From contig JBKPNX010000069.1 in NCBI GenBank assembly GCA_046732855.1, forward strand, positions 1 to 64,000: a stretch of 64,000 nucleotides of DNA, written 5' to 3'. The notes under the pieces are model-generated. The model saw nothing but the letters and a program-made list of their open reading frames with translations. It ran no database searches and was not told where the DNA came from. The stretch is from JBKPNX01 sp046732855. GTDB taxonomy: Bacteria > Pseudomonadota > Alphaproteobacteria > Geminicoccales > Geminicoccaceae. How positions within the stretch are numbered: position 1 is the stretch's first letter; every line of letters begins with the position of its first letter. Below are positions 55,101 to 64,000 of the stretch, in pieces. A program made the position numbers and the translations under genes.

Positions 55101-56308
55101 AGGAGGATGAGACCGAGATCCTGCGTCTCGCGACCGCGGTGCTGCGCGCCTGCATCGAACTCGAGGCCGCCCGCGAGCATTCACGCTTTGGCCTGTTCGC
55201 GGAGGCCGCGCCACCCCTGGTCGCAGGCGACGAGGAGGCGGCGGTCTATGCGTGGTTGCTCGGCGAGGAGGCCGACCGTCTCGCCGTCTCGGACCCACTG
55301 CCGAGCCCAGCCCGCGCCGAGGAGGAGTTGGCCCTTGTACCGCGGCCGGAGGGCACAGCACCGCTACCGTTCCAGCGGCTGCTGCGCCTCGCCGCCACCG
55401 CCTCAAAACGCGCCGCGCTTTCCGGTCGGAACGAGCTTTACCCGCGCGGCATGGTGGCCGAGCAGGCGCTCCGACTTTCCCTCGGCTCGCTCGCCGGCGC
55501 GCGCGTGCTGACGCCCGAGCAGATCCGCGAGCGCGTCCACAGCCGCTACCCCGAAGCCGAGCCACTGCCGGAGCGCCCGGCCCTGGATCGCGTGCTCGCG
55601 GACGCCGGGGCCGACCGCGACTGGTGCGATGGCGACGCCGGACCCGGCTACTACGCCCGCCACCTGGCGTTCGTGAGCACCGGCACACCCTCTCCGCACC
55701 GCTACGACACCACCGCCCCGGCCGTCGACGCGACGCCCGAGGTGCTCGACGCCCGCGCACTCGAGGAGAAGCTGCGGCACGCCGCCCGGACCGGTAGTTT
55801 CCTCGCGCTCACCGTCGAGCCCCGCCGCATGGCTCAGGCGGAGGCGGAGGTCCTGCGCCGGTTCCCGCGCGAACGCCTGAGTCTCGACCGCCTGTTGCTC
55901 GAGGCGATGCGCGCCCAGGCGGAGATCCTCAAGGTGCGCTGGCCGGTCGTGCTCGCGGCCGATGCCGAGGCGCGCGAGAGTCGCGACTTCCAAAACCTGC
56001 TCCGCCTCGTCGGCCGCGCCGCGCCCGTGGTCCAGCAGCGCATCCTGACGCTGCGCGGACCCGCCCTCCTGGTCCACCCGGGCCTGCTCGCGCGCTACGA
56101 GCTGATGAAGATGCTGGACGACCTCCGCGACGCCTCCGGCACGAAAAGCGGCCCCCCCGGTCTCTGGCTCCTGATCCCGCAAGCCTCGGCGGGCCTTCCA
56201 ACCATTGATGGACGGCCTGTGCCTGTTCTATCTACCGCCCACTGGGCGAGATTGACCGACGCCTGGATGACCAACGCCCACCGCGCCGGCTCCAAACCCG
56301 CCGCCTGA
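52163..56308 (+). CDS. pglW: BREX type 2 serine/threonine kinase PglW
   Basis: Protein kinase of the type 2 BREX (Pgl) phage-defence system. The 1,381-residue protein starts with a NERD-like domain (about 10-130; NEVDVLVL and LVEIKSRPG, E67, K69). A first kinase-like domain (about 205-490) is degenerate: HRA instead of HRD (about 339) and DWQ instead of DFG (about 362). A second kinase domain (about 510-790) has GRGGSSDA (527), LKVAID, HRDIKPDN (634) and DFSLA (659), so it is likely active. The C-terminal half has alpha-CTD-like helical repeats (ALDVLANMGVHTAQQLLAV) and no clear fold beyond. Start ATG at 52163 or 52169; pglX begins 42 bases after the stop. Confidence 0.93.
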   Translation: MAMKPPRWAAITQSVFEWEREALEFLREHLPEHEPWRAWANFEFIDDQGRVNEVDVLVLTPQGLILVEIKSRPGAVEGDAHSWTWNTDGRRTTVDNPLRLANRKAQRLAPLLRRQDAIAKSSVQAPWVEAAIFLSAVRPPLRLDASTLNRAFLRGRPGREDDDGIIGAITGALTAAFPRRQPIDASASRTIARAIGEAGIRPSLRERRIGDYELGQLLAEGDGWQDFEARHVSLGVQRRVRVYPYAAAASTDARARLGRMAARAFRILEGVDHPGILKVLDFKESERGPALIFEHDPKAMRLDLLLRERAGGMSAELRLDLLRQLAEALRYAHSKSLYHRALAPQSVLVRDLDAPRPRVQIMDWQAGSRSDPGAATPERTSGTRHLDDYVADPAKVYLAPESLQGAAAPAPHHDVFSLGAIAYYLFTGQPPAASPLELPEKLRVGDGLRLSDALDGAGHDLEELIRASTNPDVGGRIESVDEFLVYLADAEKEGRVDASETAADPSMAKSGDVLERGLVVVRRLGRGGSSDALVVRQGEGAEELVLKVAIDAAHGERIKGEAEVLRRLRWPNIVRYVDDFPIAGRHAILMEKAGEMSLARHLHSAEPPALDLMRRFGEELLQTLDYLEQEGVAHRDIKPDNIGVAEAGKNGRKRLVLFDFSLARTSPDNIQAGTRPYLDPFLGLRRPPRWDLHAERFAAAVTLYEMLTGTVPTWGDRVSDPALLDDEATIESERFEPNLRDGLTAFFDRAFRREPRERFDNAEQMLRAWRQVFEKIDRRPIPEDSLELVARRVEPRTPVTELGYGIEALDVLANMGVHTAQQLLAVERRRFRYLRNVSERVRREIRLKAKRLAQLRPDLVPGGVAAGTGRASIDRLAEQLVPLRPAGEEPIEDRVLAAFLGLDAVNGSSSWLSAGDVAKACSVARSVVAGTLERARERWHKSRDLNETRDDIAALLATSAGVMTLQELAMQLRAARGSVEEDETEILRLATAVLRACIELEAAREHSRFGLFAEAAPPLVAGDEEAAVYAWLLGEEADRLAVSDPLPSPARAEEELALVPRPEGTAPLPFQRLLRLAATASKRAALSGRNELYPRGMVAEQALRLSLGSLAGARVLTPEQIRERVHSRYPEAEPLPERPALDRVLADAGADRDWCDGDAGPGYYARHLAFVSTGTPSPHRYDTTAPAVDATPEVLDARALEEKLRHAARTGSFLALTVEPRRMAQAEAEVLRRFPRERLSLDRLLLEAMRAQAEILKVRWPVVLAADAEARESRDFQNLLRLVGRAAPVVQQRILTLRGPALLVHPGLLARYELMKMLDDLRDASGTKSGPPGLWLLIPQASAGLPTIDGRPVPVLSTAHWARLTDAWMTNAHRAGSKPAA

Positions 56309-56350
56309 GTTCACCAGGCTCGTGCCATCCAGTTCAGGGACTTTGTTTAG

Positions 56351-59300
56351 ATGGTTGACGCCGCGCTTTTGCTTCAGGACCTCAAGCGCCTGCTGCGCAA
56401 CCTCGAAGCAGATCTGCGCGACGTCCATGCGGATTCGGATGCCAACCGGGCGCTTCAGGCCGAGTGGCAGGCGGCGCGCGATGCCGGCCGGACCGGCGAG
56501 ACCCTGGCGGACTTTCGCAATGACGCGCTGACTCAGGCGGTGGCGCACTGGATTCTGGGCTGCGTGTTCCTCCGCTTCCTCGAGGACAACGCGCTGGTCG
56601 AGCGCCCCTGGCTGGCCGGGCCGTGAGAGCGCCTGCACCTCGCCCGCGACCGCCACGACGCCTACTTCCGGGCGCGCCCGCACGATTCGGACCTCGAGTA
56701 CCTGCTCGCCTGCTTCGATGAGGCGTCGACGCTGCCGGGCATGGCCGGCCTGTTCGACCGGCGCCACAACCCGCTGTTCCGGCTGCCGCTCTCGGGCGAT
56801 GGCGCCATGGCGCTGCTCGCCTTCTTCCAGAGAATGAACCCGGATACCGGCCGGCTCGTCCACGACTTCACCGACCAGGACTGGAGCACGCGGTTTCTCG
56901 GCGACCTCTACCAGGACCTGTCCGAGGCGGCGCGCAAGCGCTACGCCCTCCTCCAGACGCCCGAGTTCGTCGAGGTGTTCATCCTGGAGCGGACGCTCGA
57001 CCCCGCGATCCGCGAGTTCGGCTTCCGCGAGGTCAAGATGATCGATCCGGCCTGCGGCTCGGGCCACTTCCTGCTCGGCGGGTTCGCCCGCCTGCTCGCG
57101 GAGTGGCAGCGCCACGAACCAGGCCGCAACCCGCGGGATCAGGCCCAGAAGGCGCTGGACGCCATCGCCGGCGTCGACCTCAACCCCTTCGCCACCGAGA
57201 TCGCGCGCTTCCGGCTCCTGCTCGCGGCCCTTAGGGCCTCCGACATCGAGAGCCTCCGGAGCGCGCCGGACTTCAGGATCAACGTCGCGACCGGCGACAG
57301 CCTGCTGCACGGCCGGCACTTCAAGAACCCGGACCTCGGCCACATGGTCGACGATGCGACCTGGGGCCGGGTGCTGAAGCACGTCTACCAGGTCGAGGAC
57401 GCGGAGGCCCTTGCCCGCATCCTCGGCCGCCAATACCACACCGTGGTCGGCAACCCGCCCTACATCACGCCCAAGGACGCTGCCATGCGCAGCGCCTACC
57501 GCGAGCTCTATGTCTCGTGCCACAGAGAGTATGCGCTCACGGTCCCGTTTATCGAGCGCTTCTTCGACCTGGCGCTGGACGGGTGCACGGGGCCGATCGC
57601 GGGATATGTCGGCCTGATCGTCGCCAACTCGTTCATGAAGCGCGAGTTCGGTAAGAAGCTGATCGAGGCGGTGATGCCGCGCCTCGACCTCACCCACGTG
57701 GTCGACATGTCTGGCCTTCCGCTTCCTGGCCACGGCACCCCGACGGTGATTCTAGCAGGTCGTAACCGTCCGCCAGTGTCTAGCAACATCCGCATCGTTA
57801 TGGGCATCACAGGCGAGGAGCCGACGCCGGCCGACTTAGGCTCTGGCAAGGTTTGGGCCGCAATCTGTCGGCAGATTGACATAGTCGACAGCGAGAGCGA
57901 GTTCGTCAGCGTGACCGACAGTCCGCGCGCCTCGTTTGCGCGGCATCCTTGGAGCATTGGAGGCGGCGCTGCTAGCGATACGAAAACGAGGATTGAAGAT
58001 AGCAGACGCTTGCTTTTGGGAAGCGAAGCAACTTCGATCGGATTCTTCCAAATGACGCACGCAGATGAAGCGTTTTGTCACCCACGTGGTTTTTTGCGCA
58101 GGTGTGGTATCACGCAGTATAGTCGAGACCAAATTCGGGGCGAGAATGTAAGAGATTGGGGCTATGATGCCAGTGATTCCATTATTTTTCCCTACGATGC
58201 AAACCTTGATCTGTGGCGAGACGCTCCGCAGATTCCGCGCATATCCTGGTTCCATGGGTTACGATCTACGCTTTGGGGCCGTTCCACTTTTGGGGGAGGA
58301 ACCTATAAGTCGGCGGGGAGAGCTTGGTACGATTACCATCAGTTTCCGAAAGACCGGGCGCGTACGCCGCTTTCGATTACCTTCGCATTCGTCGCGACGC
58401 ACAACCACTTCGTGCTCGACCGCGGCGGTAAGGTGTTTAAGCAGTCGGCGCCGGTGATCAAACTGCCAGCCCAGGCGAGCGAGGACGACCATCTCGCGCT
58501 CCTCGGCCTGCTCAACAGCTCGACCGCCTGTTTCTGGATGAAGCAGACTCTCATGGATCGAGGGGGCGGCGGAGTCGGTGGCGGCTTAGCGGCAGAGCAG
58601 TGGGAACGATTCTACGAGCACGACAGCACAAAGCTCAAGAAGACGCCGCTTGCTCAACCACATCCGCTTGACCTTGCACGGCGCCTCGATGCTCTGGCGC
58701 AGAGATTCGCGCAGCATCTGCCACATGCGGTCGCCACGCAGGAGGTGCCGACGCGACCCTTGCTCGAAGCCGCCCGGCGCGAGGCCGAGTCCGCGCGCGC
58801 CGAGATGATCGCGCTACAGGAGGAGCTGGACTGGCGCTGCTACCGACTCTACGGCCTGCTCGACCAGGACCTCGAGCGCCCGGCCCCGCCGTCGTTGAAG
58901 CTCGGCGAGCGGGCGTTCGAAGTCGTCATGGCGCGTAAGATGGCGCGGGGCGAGCTGGAGACCGCGTGGTTCGAGCGCCACCGCTCGACGCCGATCACCG
59001 ATCTGCCGGCGCACTGGCCGGACGACTACCGGTCGCTGGTCGAACGGCGGATCGAGCTGATCGAGAGCGACCGTTTCATCGGCCTCATCGAGCGGCCCGA
59101 GTATAAGCGCCGCTGGGCGCTCGAGCCCTGGCATAAGATGGAGCAGGAGGCGCTACAGCGCTGGCTGCTGGATCGCCTCGAGGACGAGCGCTACTGGCCC
59201 GGCGAGCCCGCCCTCACGTCCACCAACCGCCTCGCCGACCTCGCCCGGCGCGATGCCGAGTTCATGCAGGTCGCGGAGGTCTACACCGGCCGTCCGGACT

Positions 59301-59992
59301 TTGAGATCGCCACGCTGGTGAGAGACTTGGTGCTCGGAGAGTCGGTGCCGTTTTTGCCGGTGCTGCGCTACAACGAGAGCGGTCTCAGGAAGCGGGCCGA
59401 GTGGGAACGGACCTGGCAGCTGCAGCGCCAGGAGGACGCGATCGACGCGCGCGCCCAGCTGCCCGAGGGCGATCCGGGCCGGCTGACGCCGAACCAGGCC
59501 AAGACGCTCAAGGCGAAAGAGGTCGGCGACATCACGGTGCCCCCCAAGTACAAGGGCGCCGACTTCCAGAAGACCGACTACTGGCGGCTCCGTGGCGGGC
59601 TGGACGTGCCGAAGGAACGTTTCGTCAGCTACCCGTTCTGCGAGCGCGAGGCCGACGGCAGCCCGGTCGTGAGCTGGGCCGGCTACGACCATCTCCAGCA
59701 GGCGCAGGCGATCGCCCACTACTACCTTGAGCGCAAGGAGCGCGAGGGCTGGTCGCACGAGCGCCTCCTGCCGCTGCTCGCGGGGCTGCGTGAGCTGCTG
59801 CCCTGGCTTCGCCAGTGGCATAATGAGTACGACCGCGCGATGGGCGCGCGCATGGGCGACTACTTCGCCGACTTTGTGCGCGACGAGGCGCGGGTCCTCG
59901 GCTTCAACGACGACGAGCTCGCCGCCTGGACGCCGCCGGCGAGGCCGGGCCGGCGGGGCCGCCACCCAGCAACCAGGGAGGCCGCCGAGTGA
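56351..59992 (+). pseudogene. pglX: BREX type 2 DNA methyltransferase PglX, interrupted by in-frame TGA at codon 92
   Basis: Adenine-specific N6 methyltransferase marking host DNA in BREX/Pgl. Codons 1-91 (start MVDAALLLQDLKRLLRN) and 93-1213 are in one frame and together give the normal PglX length, but codon 92 (56624-56626) is TGA. Downstream are SAM motif I DPACGSG at 232 and the catalytic NPPY at 368, intact. The probable target-recognition part (about 57,750-58,430) is much AT-richer. The first in-frame ATG after the stop, 56741, would drop 130 residues and has no ribosome site. Stop overlaps the pglY start by one base. Pseudogene, recent mutation, sequencing error or readthrough cannot be told apart. 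Confidence 0.9.
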
Positions 59993-62900
59993 TGAGCGAG
60001 CGCGCGCTGCTCAAGGACCTGATCCGCATCCCGGAGAGGGTGCATCAAGGCGACTTCGTCCTCAAGCTCACCGAAGGCGTCGAGGCCGCCGATGCGACGG
60101 TGCGCGATTACGTCGTGACGCCGCAGCTCCGGCGCTGCTTCGACGAGGCGCTCGCCTTCATCCAGGGCGCGATCGAGGGTCGCAGCAGCAAGGCGTGCTA
60201 TCTGCACGGCAGCTTCGGCGCCGGCAAGAGCCATTTTATGGCAGTGCTCAATCTGCTGCTCGCCGGCAACGTCCGGGCACGCTCGATCCCGGAACTCGCC
60301 GACGTGGTGGCGCGCCACAACACCTGGACCGAGGGCCGGCGCTTCCTCATGGTGCCCTATCACATGGTCGGCGCTCATGACATGGAGTCGGCCATCCTCG
60401 GCCAATACGCCGAGCACGTGCGCCGAGTCCGACCTGATGCGCCGGTGCCCGGCTTCTACCTCGCCGAGTCGCTGTTCGACGACGCGCGCGGACTGCGGGC
60501 GCAGATGGGCGACGAGGCATTCTTCGGACGGCTCAACGAGGGGCGGGCGGAGGGCGGTGACGGCTGGGGTGCGCTGGAGAGCGGCTGGGACGCGGCCAGC
60601 TTCGAGTCCGCGATGCTGGAGCCGCCCAGGGGCGAGGAGCGGCAGCGGCTCGTGGGCGACCTGATCGAGCGCTTCTTCGCCTCCTACGGGCGCGTCGCCG
60701 CCGGGCAGCGCGAGGCTTTCGTCAGCCTCGACGAGGGGCTCTCGATCATGAGCGGGCACGCGCGGCGGCTCGGCTACGACGCGGTGGTCCTGTTCCTCGA
60801 CGAGCTGATCCTCTGGCTCGCGACGCGGGCGGCCGACGTGAACTTCGTTGCGAGCGAGGGCCAGAAGTTGGTCAAGCTGGTCGAGGCACAGCTTTCCGAC
60901 CGGCCGATCCCGCTGGTGAGCTTCGTCGCCCGCCAACGCGACCTTCGCGACCTCGTCGGCGACAACCTCGCGGGCGCGCTACAGCTCCAGTTTGCCGATG
61001 TGCTCAAGCACTGGGAGGCGCGCTTCCACCGCATCACGCTGGAGGACCGCAACCTGCCGGTGATCGCGCGGAAGCGGTTGCTGAACCCGGTCTCCGACAC
61101 GGCCCGGCTGACCCTCGACGCCGCATTCGAGGAATTCGCGGGCCGGCGCCAGGACGTGCTTGAGACGCTGCTCGGCTCGACCGGCGAGCGGGCGATGTTC
61201 CGCCAGGTCTACCCGTTCAGCCCGGCGCTGGTGCAGACGCTGATCGCCGTCTCGTCGCTCCTGCAGCGGGAGCGGACCGCGTTGAAGCTCATGCTGCAGC
61301 TCCTCGTTGAGCGGCGCGAGGAGCTGGAGCTCGGCATGGTCATCCCGGTTGGCGACCTCTGGGACGTGATCGCCGAGGGCGACGAGCCGTTCACAGAAGG
61401 CACGCGCCTGCAGTTCGAAAACGCGAAGAAACTCTGGACGCAGAAGCTCTTGCCGCTGCTTGAGCGCCACCACGGGGTCAGCTGGCAGGACCTGCAGGAG
61501 GGGACGGCCGACCCACAGGCGGCGCTCGGGCTGCGCAACGACGCGCGCCTACTCAAAACGCTGCTGCTCGCGGCCCTCGTGCCCGAAGTCGAGTCGCTCA
61601 AGGCGCTGACGCCGCCCCGCCTCGCCGCCCTCAACCACGGCAGCGTGAGCTCGCCGCTCGCCCGGCGCGAGGGCGGCACCGTGCTGACGAAGCTGCGGCA
61701 GTGGGCGGCGGAGGTTGGCGAGATCAAGATCACCGAGGACGCGAACCCGGTGGTCACGGTGCAGATCACCGGCGTCGACACCGAGCCGATCCTGGCCAAT
61801 GCGCGCCAATACGACAATGAGGGCAACCGTCGCCGCAAGATCCGCGAAATGCTGTTCCAGGAACTCGGCATCACGGAGGGGGACGGCTTCCTCAACGACT
61901 ATACGTTCATCTGGCGCGGCACCCGGCGCCAAGTGGATGTGGTGCACGACAACATCTTCGAGCTCGCCGACGACCGCCTGCGCGGACGGGGCGGGACATG
62001 GACGGTGGTGCTCGGCGTGCCTTTCGACCCGCGGCACACGCCCGCCGATACACGCGCCCGCCTCGACAGTTTCGGGGAACGAGCGGAGACGGTCGCCTGG
62101 CTACCGTCGCACCTCAGCGACAAAGCCCAGCGGGAACTCGGGACCCTGGTCCTGCTCGACTATCTGCTGACGGGCGAGCGGTTCGACGACGCCGCCCGCC
62201 ATCTCTCGGCCTCGGACCGAACGCAGGCTCGGGCGCTGCTCAGGAACCAGCAGAGCCAACTCCAGCAGCGGCTGCGCAACTGCCTTGAAGTCGCCTACGG
62301 CATCGCGGATCAGCCGAAGGACGCCGTCGCAACGCCACTCGACCCGACCGACCACCTGCGCTCGCTCGACGGCACCTTCGAGCCGCAGGTGCCGGTTGGC
62401 GCCGGTCTCGGCGACGCCTTCCAGCGCCTGCTCGACCAGCTGTTCGCATACCGCTTCCCGGCGCACCCGCAGTTCGATCAGGAGATCCGGCCCATCCACC
62501 TCAGAAAGGTGCACGAGGTGTTGCAGGAGGCGATTGCCGACCCGGAGCATCGCATCTTCGTCGCCGACCGGGCGACGCGGCAGCTCGTGTCGACGATCGC
62601 AAACCCGCTCAACCTCGGCACCGTGGGTGCTACCCACTTCGTCCTCGGGCATTACTGGCCGAGCCACTTGGCTCGCCTCCACGGCCAGCACGGCGGAGCA
62701 ATGACCGTCAAGCGCCTGCGGGAATGGACAGACGACCCGCGCCCCATGGGTCTCACGCGCGAGGTCCAGAACCTGATCATTTTCACCTACGCCGAGCAGG
62801 CCAACCGCAGCTTCTTTCATCACGGCGTGGCGGTTCGGCCGACCCTCGATCGGCTCGACGACGAGCTGGAGCTGCGCGAGCAGGCTTTGCCGCCGGCGGA

Positions 62901-63633
62901 TGCTTGGGTTCGGGCGCGGGAGCGCGCGGCGGCGCTGTTCGGCTTGACCCCGCCCGAGGTGTTGAATGCTGCCAACGTCGACCGATTGGTGGCGGCCCTG
63001 CTGGCGCCGGCGCGGGCGGCGGCCGGCCCGCTCGCCCGCCTCGTGCGCACGCTCGAGGCGCAACTCGTCGCCTATCGCGGGGAAGCGCAGGATGCTGACC
63101 GACTTGTGACCGCGCGCTCCGCCATGGCGCTGCTCGCGGAGGCCGAGGCCGCAGGCGATGGGTCGAAGGTCGTGGAGGCGCTTGCCCGCGCCGCGGTTCG
63201 GAAATCCGAGGCGGCCATGGCTCGGACGCTGGCCACGGCCGCCGAGCTTGAAGCATTTCTCGCCGGCTTCGACTGGCAGAGCCTTGAGGCGCTGCACCGG
63301 ATTCAGGACCATCGCCGCGCCGCAGCCGATGCGATCCGGGGGCAACTCGCCGAGGCGCTGACCGTGGACGAGCACGTCACCGCCCTGAGGCCCGCCCTTG
63401 ATCAGGCCCGCGCGAAGGCGCTCCGGCTGCTTGCGGAGGCGCCTCCGCCCGTGCCGCCGCCACCACCGCCACCCGGTGACGGCATCGAGGAGGTCGCCGC
63501 CGAGGCGCACAGCGATCTCCCGGCTACGGAAGCGCTTGCGGTGCTGGCTGAGCTCGAGCGAAGGCTCGAGGCCGAGCCCGATGGGCACCTCAGCATCCAG
63601 TGGCGCCTGACACGAAGGACCCGCGGGGAATGA
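59992..63633 (+). CDS. pglY: BREX type 2 ATPase PglY
   Basis: Large P-loop ATPase of BREX type 2. The 1,213-residue protein has Walker A GSFGAGKSHF at about 73-82, a Walker B-like VVLFLDELILWL at about 265-276, and a C-terminal Ala/Arg-rich helical region with a proline run (PPPPPP) near the end followed by LAVLAELERRLEAEP. The ATG at 59992 shares one base with the pglX stop (TGATG); a GTG three bases earlier is also possible. Stop overlaps the pglZ start by 4 bases. Codon use and GC are uniform along the gene. Confidence 0.93.
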   Translation: MSERALLKDLIRIPERVHQGDFVLKLTEGVEAADATVRDYVVTPQLRRCFDEALAFIQGAIEGRSSKACYLHGSFGAGKSHFMAVLNLLLAGNVRARSIPELADVVARHNTWTEGRRFLMVPYHMVGAHDMESAILGQYAEHVRRVRPDAPVPGFYLAESLFDDARGLRAQMGDEAFFGRLNEGRAEGGDGWGALESGWDAASFESAMLEPPRGEERQRLVGDLIERFFASYGRVAAGQREAFVSLDEGLSIMSGHARRLGYDAVVLFLDELILWLATRAADVNFVASEGQKLVKLVEAQLSDRPIPLVSFVARQRDLRDLVGDNLAGALQLQFADVLKHWEARFHRITLEDRNLPVIARKRLLNPVSDTARLTLDAAFEEFAGRRQDVLETLLGSTGERAMFRQVYPFSPALVQTLIAVSSLLQRERTALKLMLQLLVERREELELGMVIPVGDLWDVIAEGDEPFTEGTRLQFENAKKLWTQKLLPLLERHHGVSWQDLQEGTADPQAALGLRNDARLLKTLLLAALVPEVESLKALTPPRLAALNHGSVSSPLARREGGTVLTKLRQWAAEVGEIKITEDANPVVTVQITGVDTEPILANARQYDNEGNRRRKIREMLFQELGITEGDGFLNDYTFIWRGTRRQVDVVHDNIFELADDRLRGRGGTWTVVLGVPFDPRHTPADTRARLDSFGERAETVAWLPSHLSDKAQRELGTLVLLDYLLTGERFDDAARHLSASDRTQARALLRNQQSQLQQRLRNCLEVAYGIADQPKDAVATPLDPTDHLRSLDGTFEPQVPVGAGLGDAFQRLLDQLFAYRFPAHPQFDQEIRPIHLRKVHEVLQEAIADPEHRIFVADRATRQLVSTIANPLNLGTVGATHFVLGHYWPSHLARLHGQHGGAMTVKRLREWTDDPRPMGLTREVQNLIIFTYAEQANRSFFHHGVAVRPTLDRLDDELELREQALPPADAWVRARERAAALFGLTPPEVLNAANVDRLVAALLAPARAAAGPLARLVRTLEAQLVAYRGEAQDADRLVTARSAMALLAEAEAAGDGSKVVEALARAAVRKSEAAMARTLATAAELEAFLAGFDWQSLEALHRIQDHRRAAADAIRGQLAEALTVDEHVTALRPALDQARAKALRLLAEAPPPVPPPPPPPGDGIEEVAAEAHSDLPATEALAVLAELERRLEAEPDGHLSIQWRLTRRTRGE

Positions 63634-64000
63634 GCGTGCGGGCGCCATCGACCCAGCAGATCAGAGCGCAGGTCGAGGAAGTCCTGCACCGGAACCCGGG
63701 AGCACGCCTGATCGGCATCCGCTCGCCCGCGCGGCGGCCGTGGCCGGAGCGGATCGAGCGGAACGGGGCGAGCTTTCAACTCGTCTGGTGCGAGTCGGGG
63801 CTCGAGCTGCGCGAGCGCCTCGCCGCGTTCGGGGAGACATCCGATGGCGGCCTGGTGGTGGTCACGAGCCTCGACGAGACGGCGCTTGGCGACGACCTCA
63901 CCGCCCGGTTCGCGCGCGGCAGGCTGCTTCAGGCCAACAGCTGGCAGATGGTGCGCACCGCTTTCCAGGCGCACGCGGTCGACTCGCGCCTGAGCGGACA
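63630..64000 (+). CDS. pglZ: BREX type 2 PglZ (alkaline-phosphatase-fold), N-terminal part cut by window edge
   Basis: The frame opens with ATG at 63630 (ATGA overlap with pglY) and runs to the window end, 123 residues. It reads MSVRAPSTQQIRAQVEE and includes VVVTSLDETALGDDLTARF and SFQLVWCESGLELRERL, which fit the N-terminal part of BREX-2 PglZ; the phosphatase active site would lie beyond the window. Position after pglW-X-Y supports the call. Confidence 0.85.
   Translation, partial: MSVRAPSTQQIRAQVEEVLHRNPGARLIGIRSPARRPWPERIERNGASFQLVWCESGLELRERLAAFGETSDGGLVVVTSLDETALGDDLTARFARGRLLQANSWQMVRTAFQAHAVDSRLSG

Noticed and set aside
58555..58575. Poly-G run in pglX as a phase-variation tract
   Set aside because: Only five G in a row and far from the stop, so slippage would not explain the interruption.
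56741..59992. PglX restart at the ATG at 56741 as a normal shorter gene
   Set aside because: No ribosome site and the 130-codon upstream part is plainly PglX in the same frame, so an interrupted gene is more likely.
1..64000. CRISPR arrays and insertion sequences
   Set aside because: No regularly spaced 25-40-base repeats and no transposase-like proteins or terminal inverted repeats were seen.

Overview
The window is GC-rich, densely packed chromosomal DNA that looks alphaproteobacterial (Rhodospirillales-like; the rank below class is inference). The main reasons are the gene order trpG-trpD-trpC-moaC-moeA-lexA, a GAAC-N7-GAAC SOS box in front of lexA, the ilvC/ilvN/ilvB-miaA/serB block followed by degP-DUF2065-hflC-hflK, and acetolactate synthase with a GEA rather than GDG cofactor motif. 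No rRNA, tRNA, CRISPR array, insertion sequence or phage gene could be supported.

Layout. 1-13.9 kb: branched-chain amino acid synthesis (ilvC partial, ilvN, ilvB) interrupted by a Uma2 nuclease-like gene and a repeat protein; then miaA, serB, the DegP/HflKC membrane quality-control block, the Fe-S carrier mrp and an AraC/O6-methylguanine methyltransferase fusion. 14-17.9 kb: mutS, tag and an orphan DUF35 gene, which with the preceding methyltransferase form a small DNA-repair neighbourhood. 18-24.3 kb: two glycosyltransferases and a TadE-TadE-TadG set for pilus/secretion-type surface proteins. 24.5-35.8 kb: a MaoC dehydratase, a divergent polysaccharide deacetylase, the coupled trp/moa operon, lexA with its promoter and operator, an opgG-GDPD pair and trmFO. 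35.8-51.5 kb: small metabolic and unknown genes, including a methyltransferase, an acetyltransferase, an aspartoacylase/succinylglutamate desuccinylase relative, argE, a degenerate S1C protease next to creA, an NDUFAF6-like protein, two DUF72 proteins plus a DUF72 remnant, a UdgX-type uracil-DNA glycosylase, a secreted protein of unknown function, two members of the AmmeMemoRadiSam system, RraA, YdjC and EamA.

52.1-64 kb: the most notable part is a type 2 BREX (Pgl) phage-defence operon running off the right edge: pglW (NERD-like domain plus tandem kinase domains), pglX (adenine-specific methyltransferase), pglY (large ATPase) and the start of pglZ. In pglX an in-frame TGA interrupts codon 92 while the remaining roughly 1,120 codons stay open in the same frame, and the probable target-recognition segment is markedly AT-richer than its flanks. 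The operon is tightly coupled (pglX/pglY and pglY/pglZ overlap by 1 and 4 bases). brxD and brxHI, expected downstream, would lie outside the window.

Functional links: hflK-hflC with degP handle membrane and periplasmic protein quality control; trpG/D/C and moaC/moeA share one transcript; opgG and GDPD are translationally coupled; LexA probably represses its own promoter.
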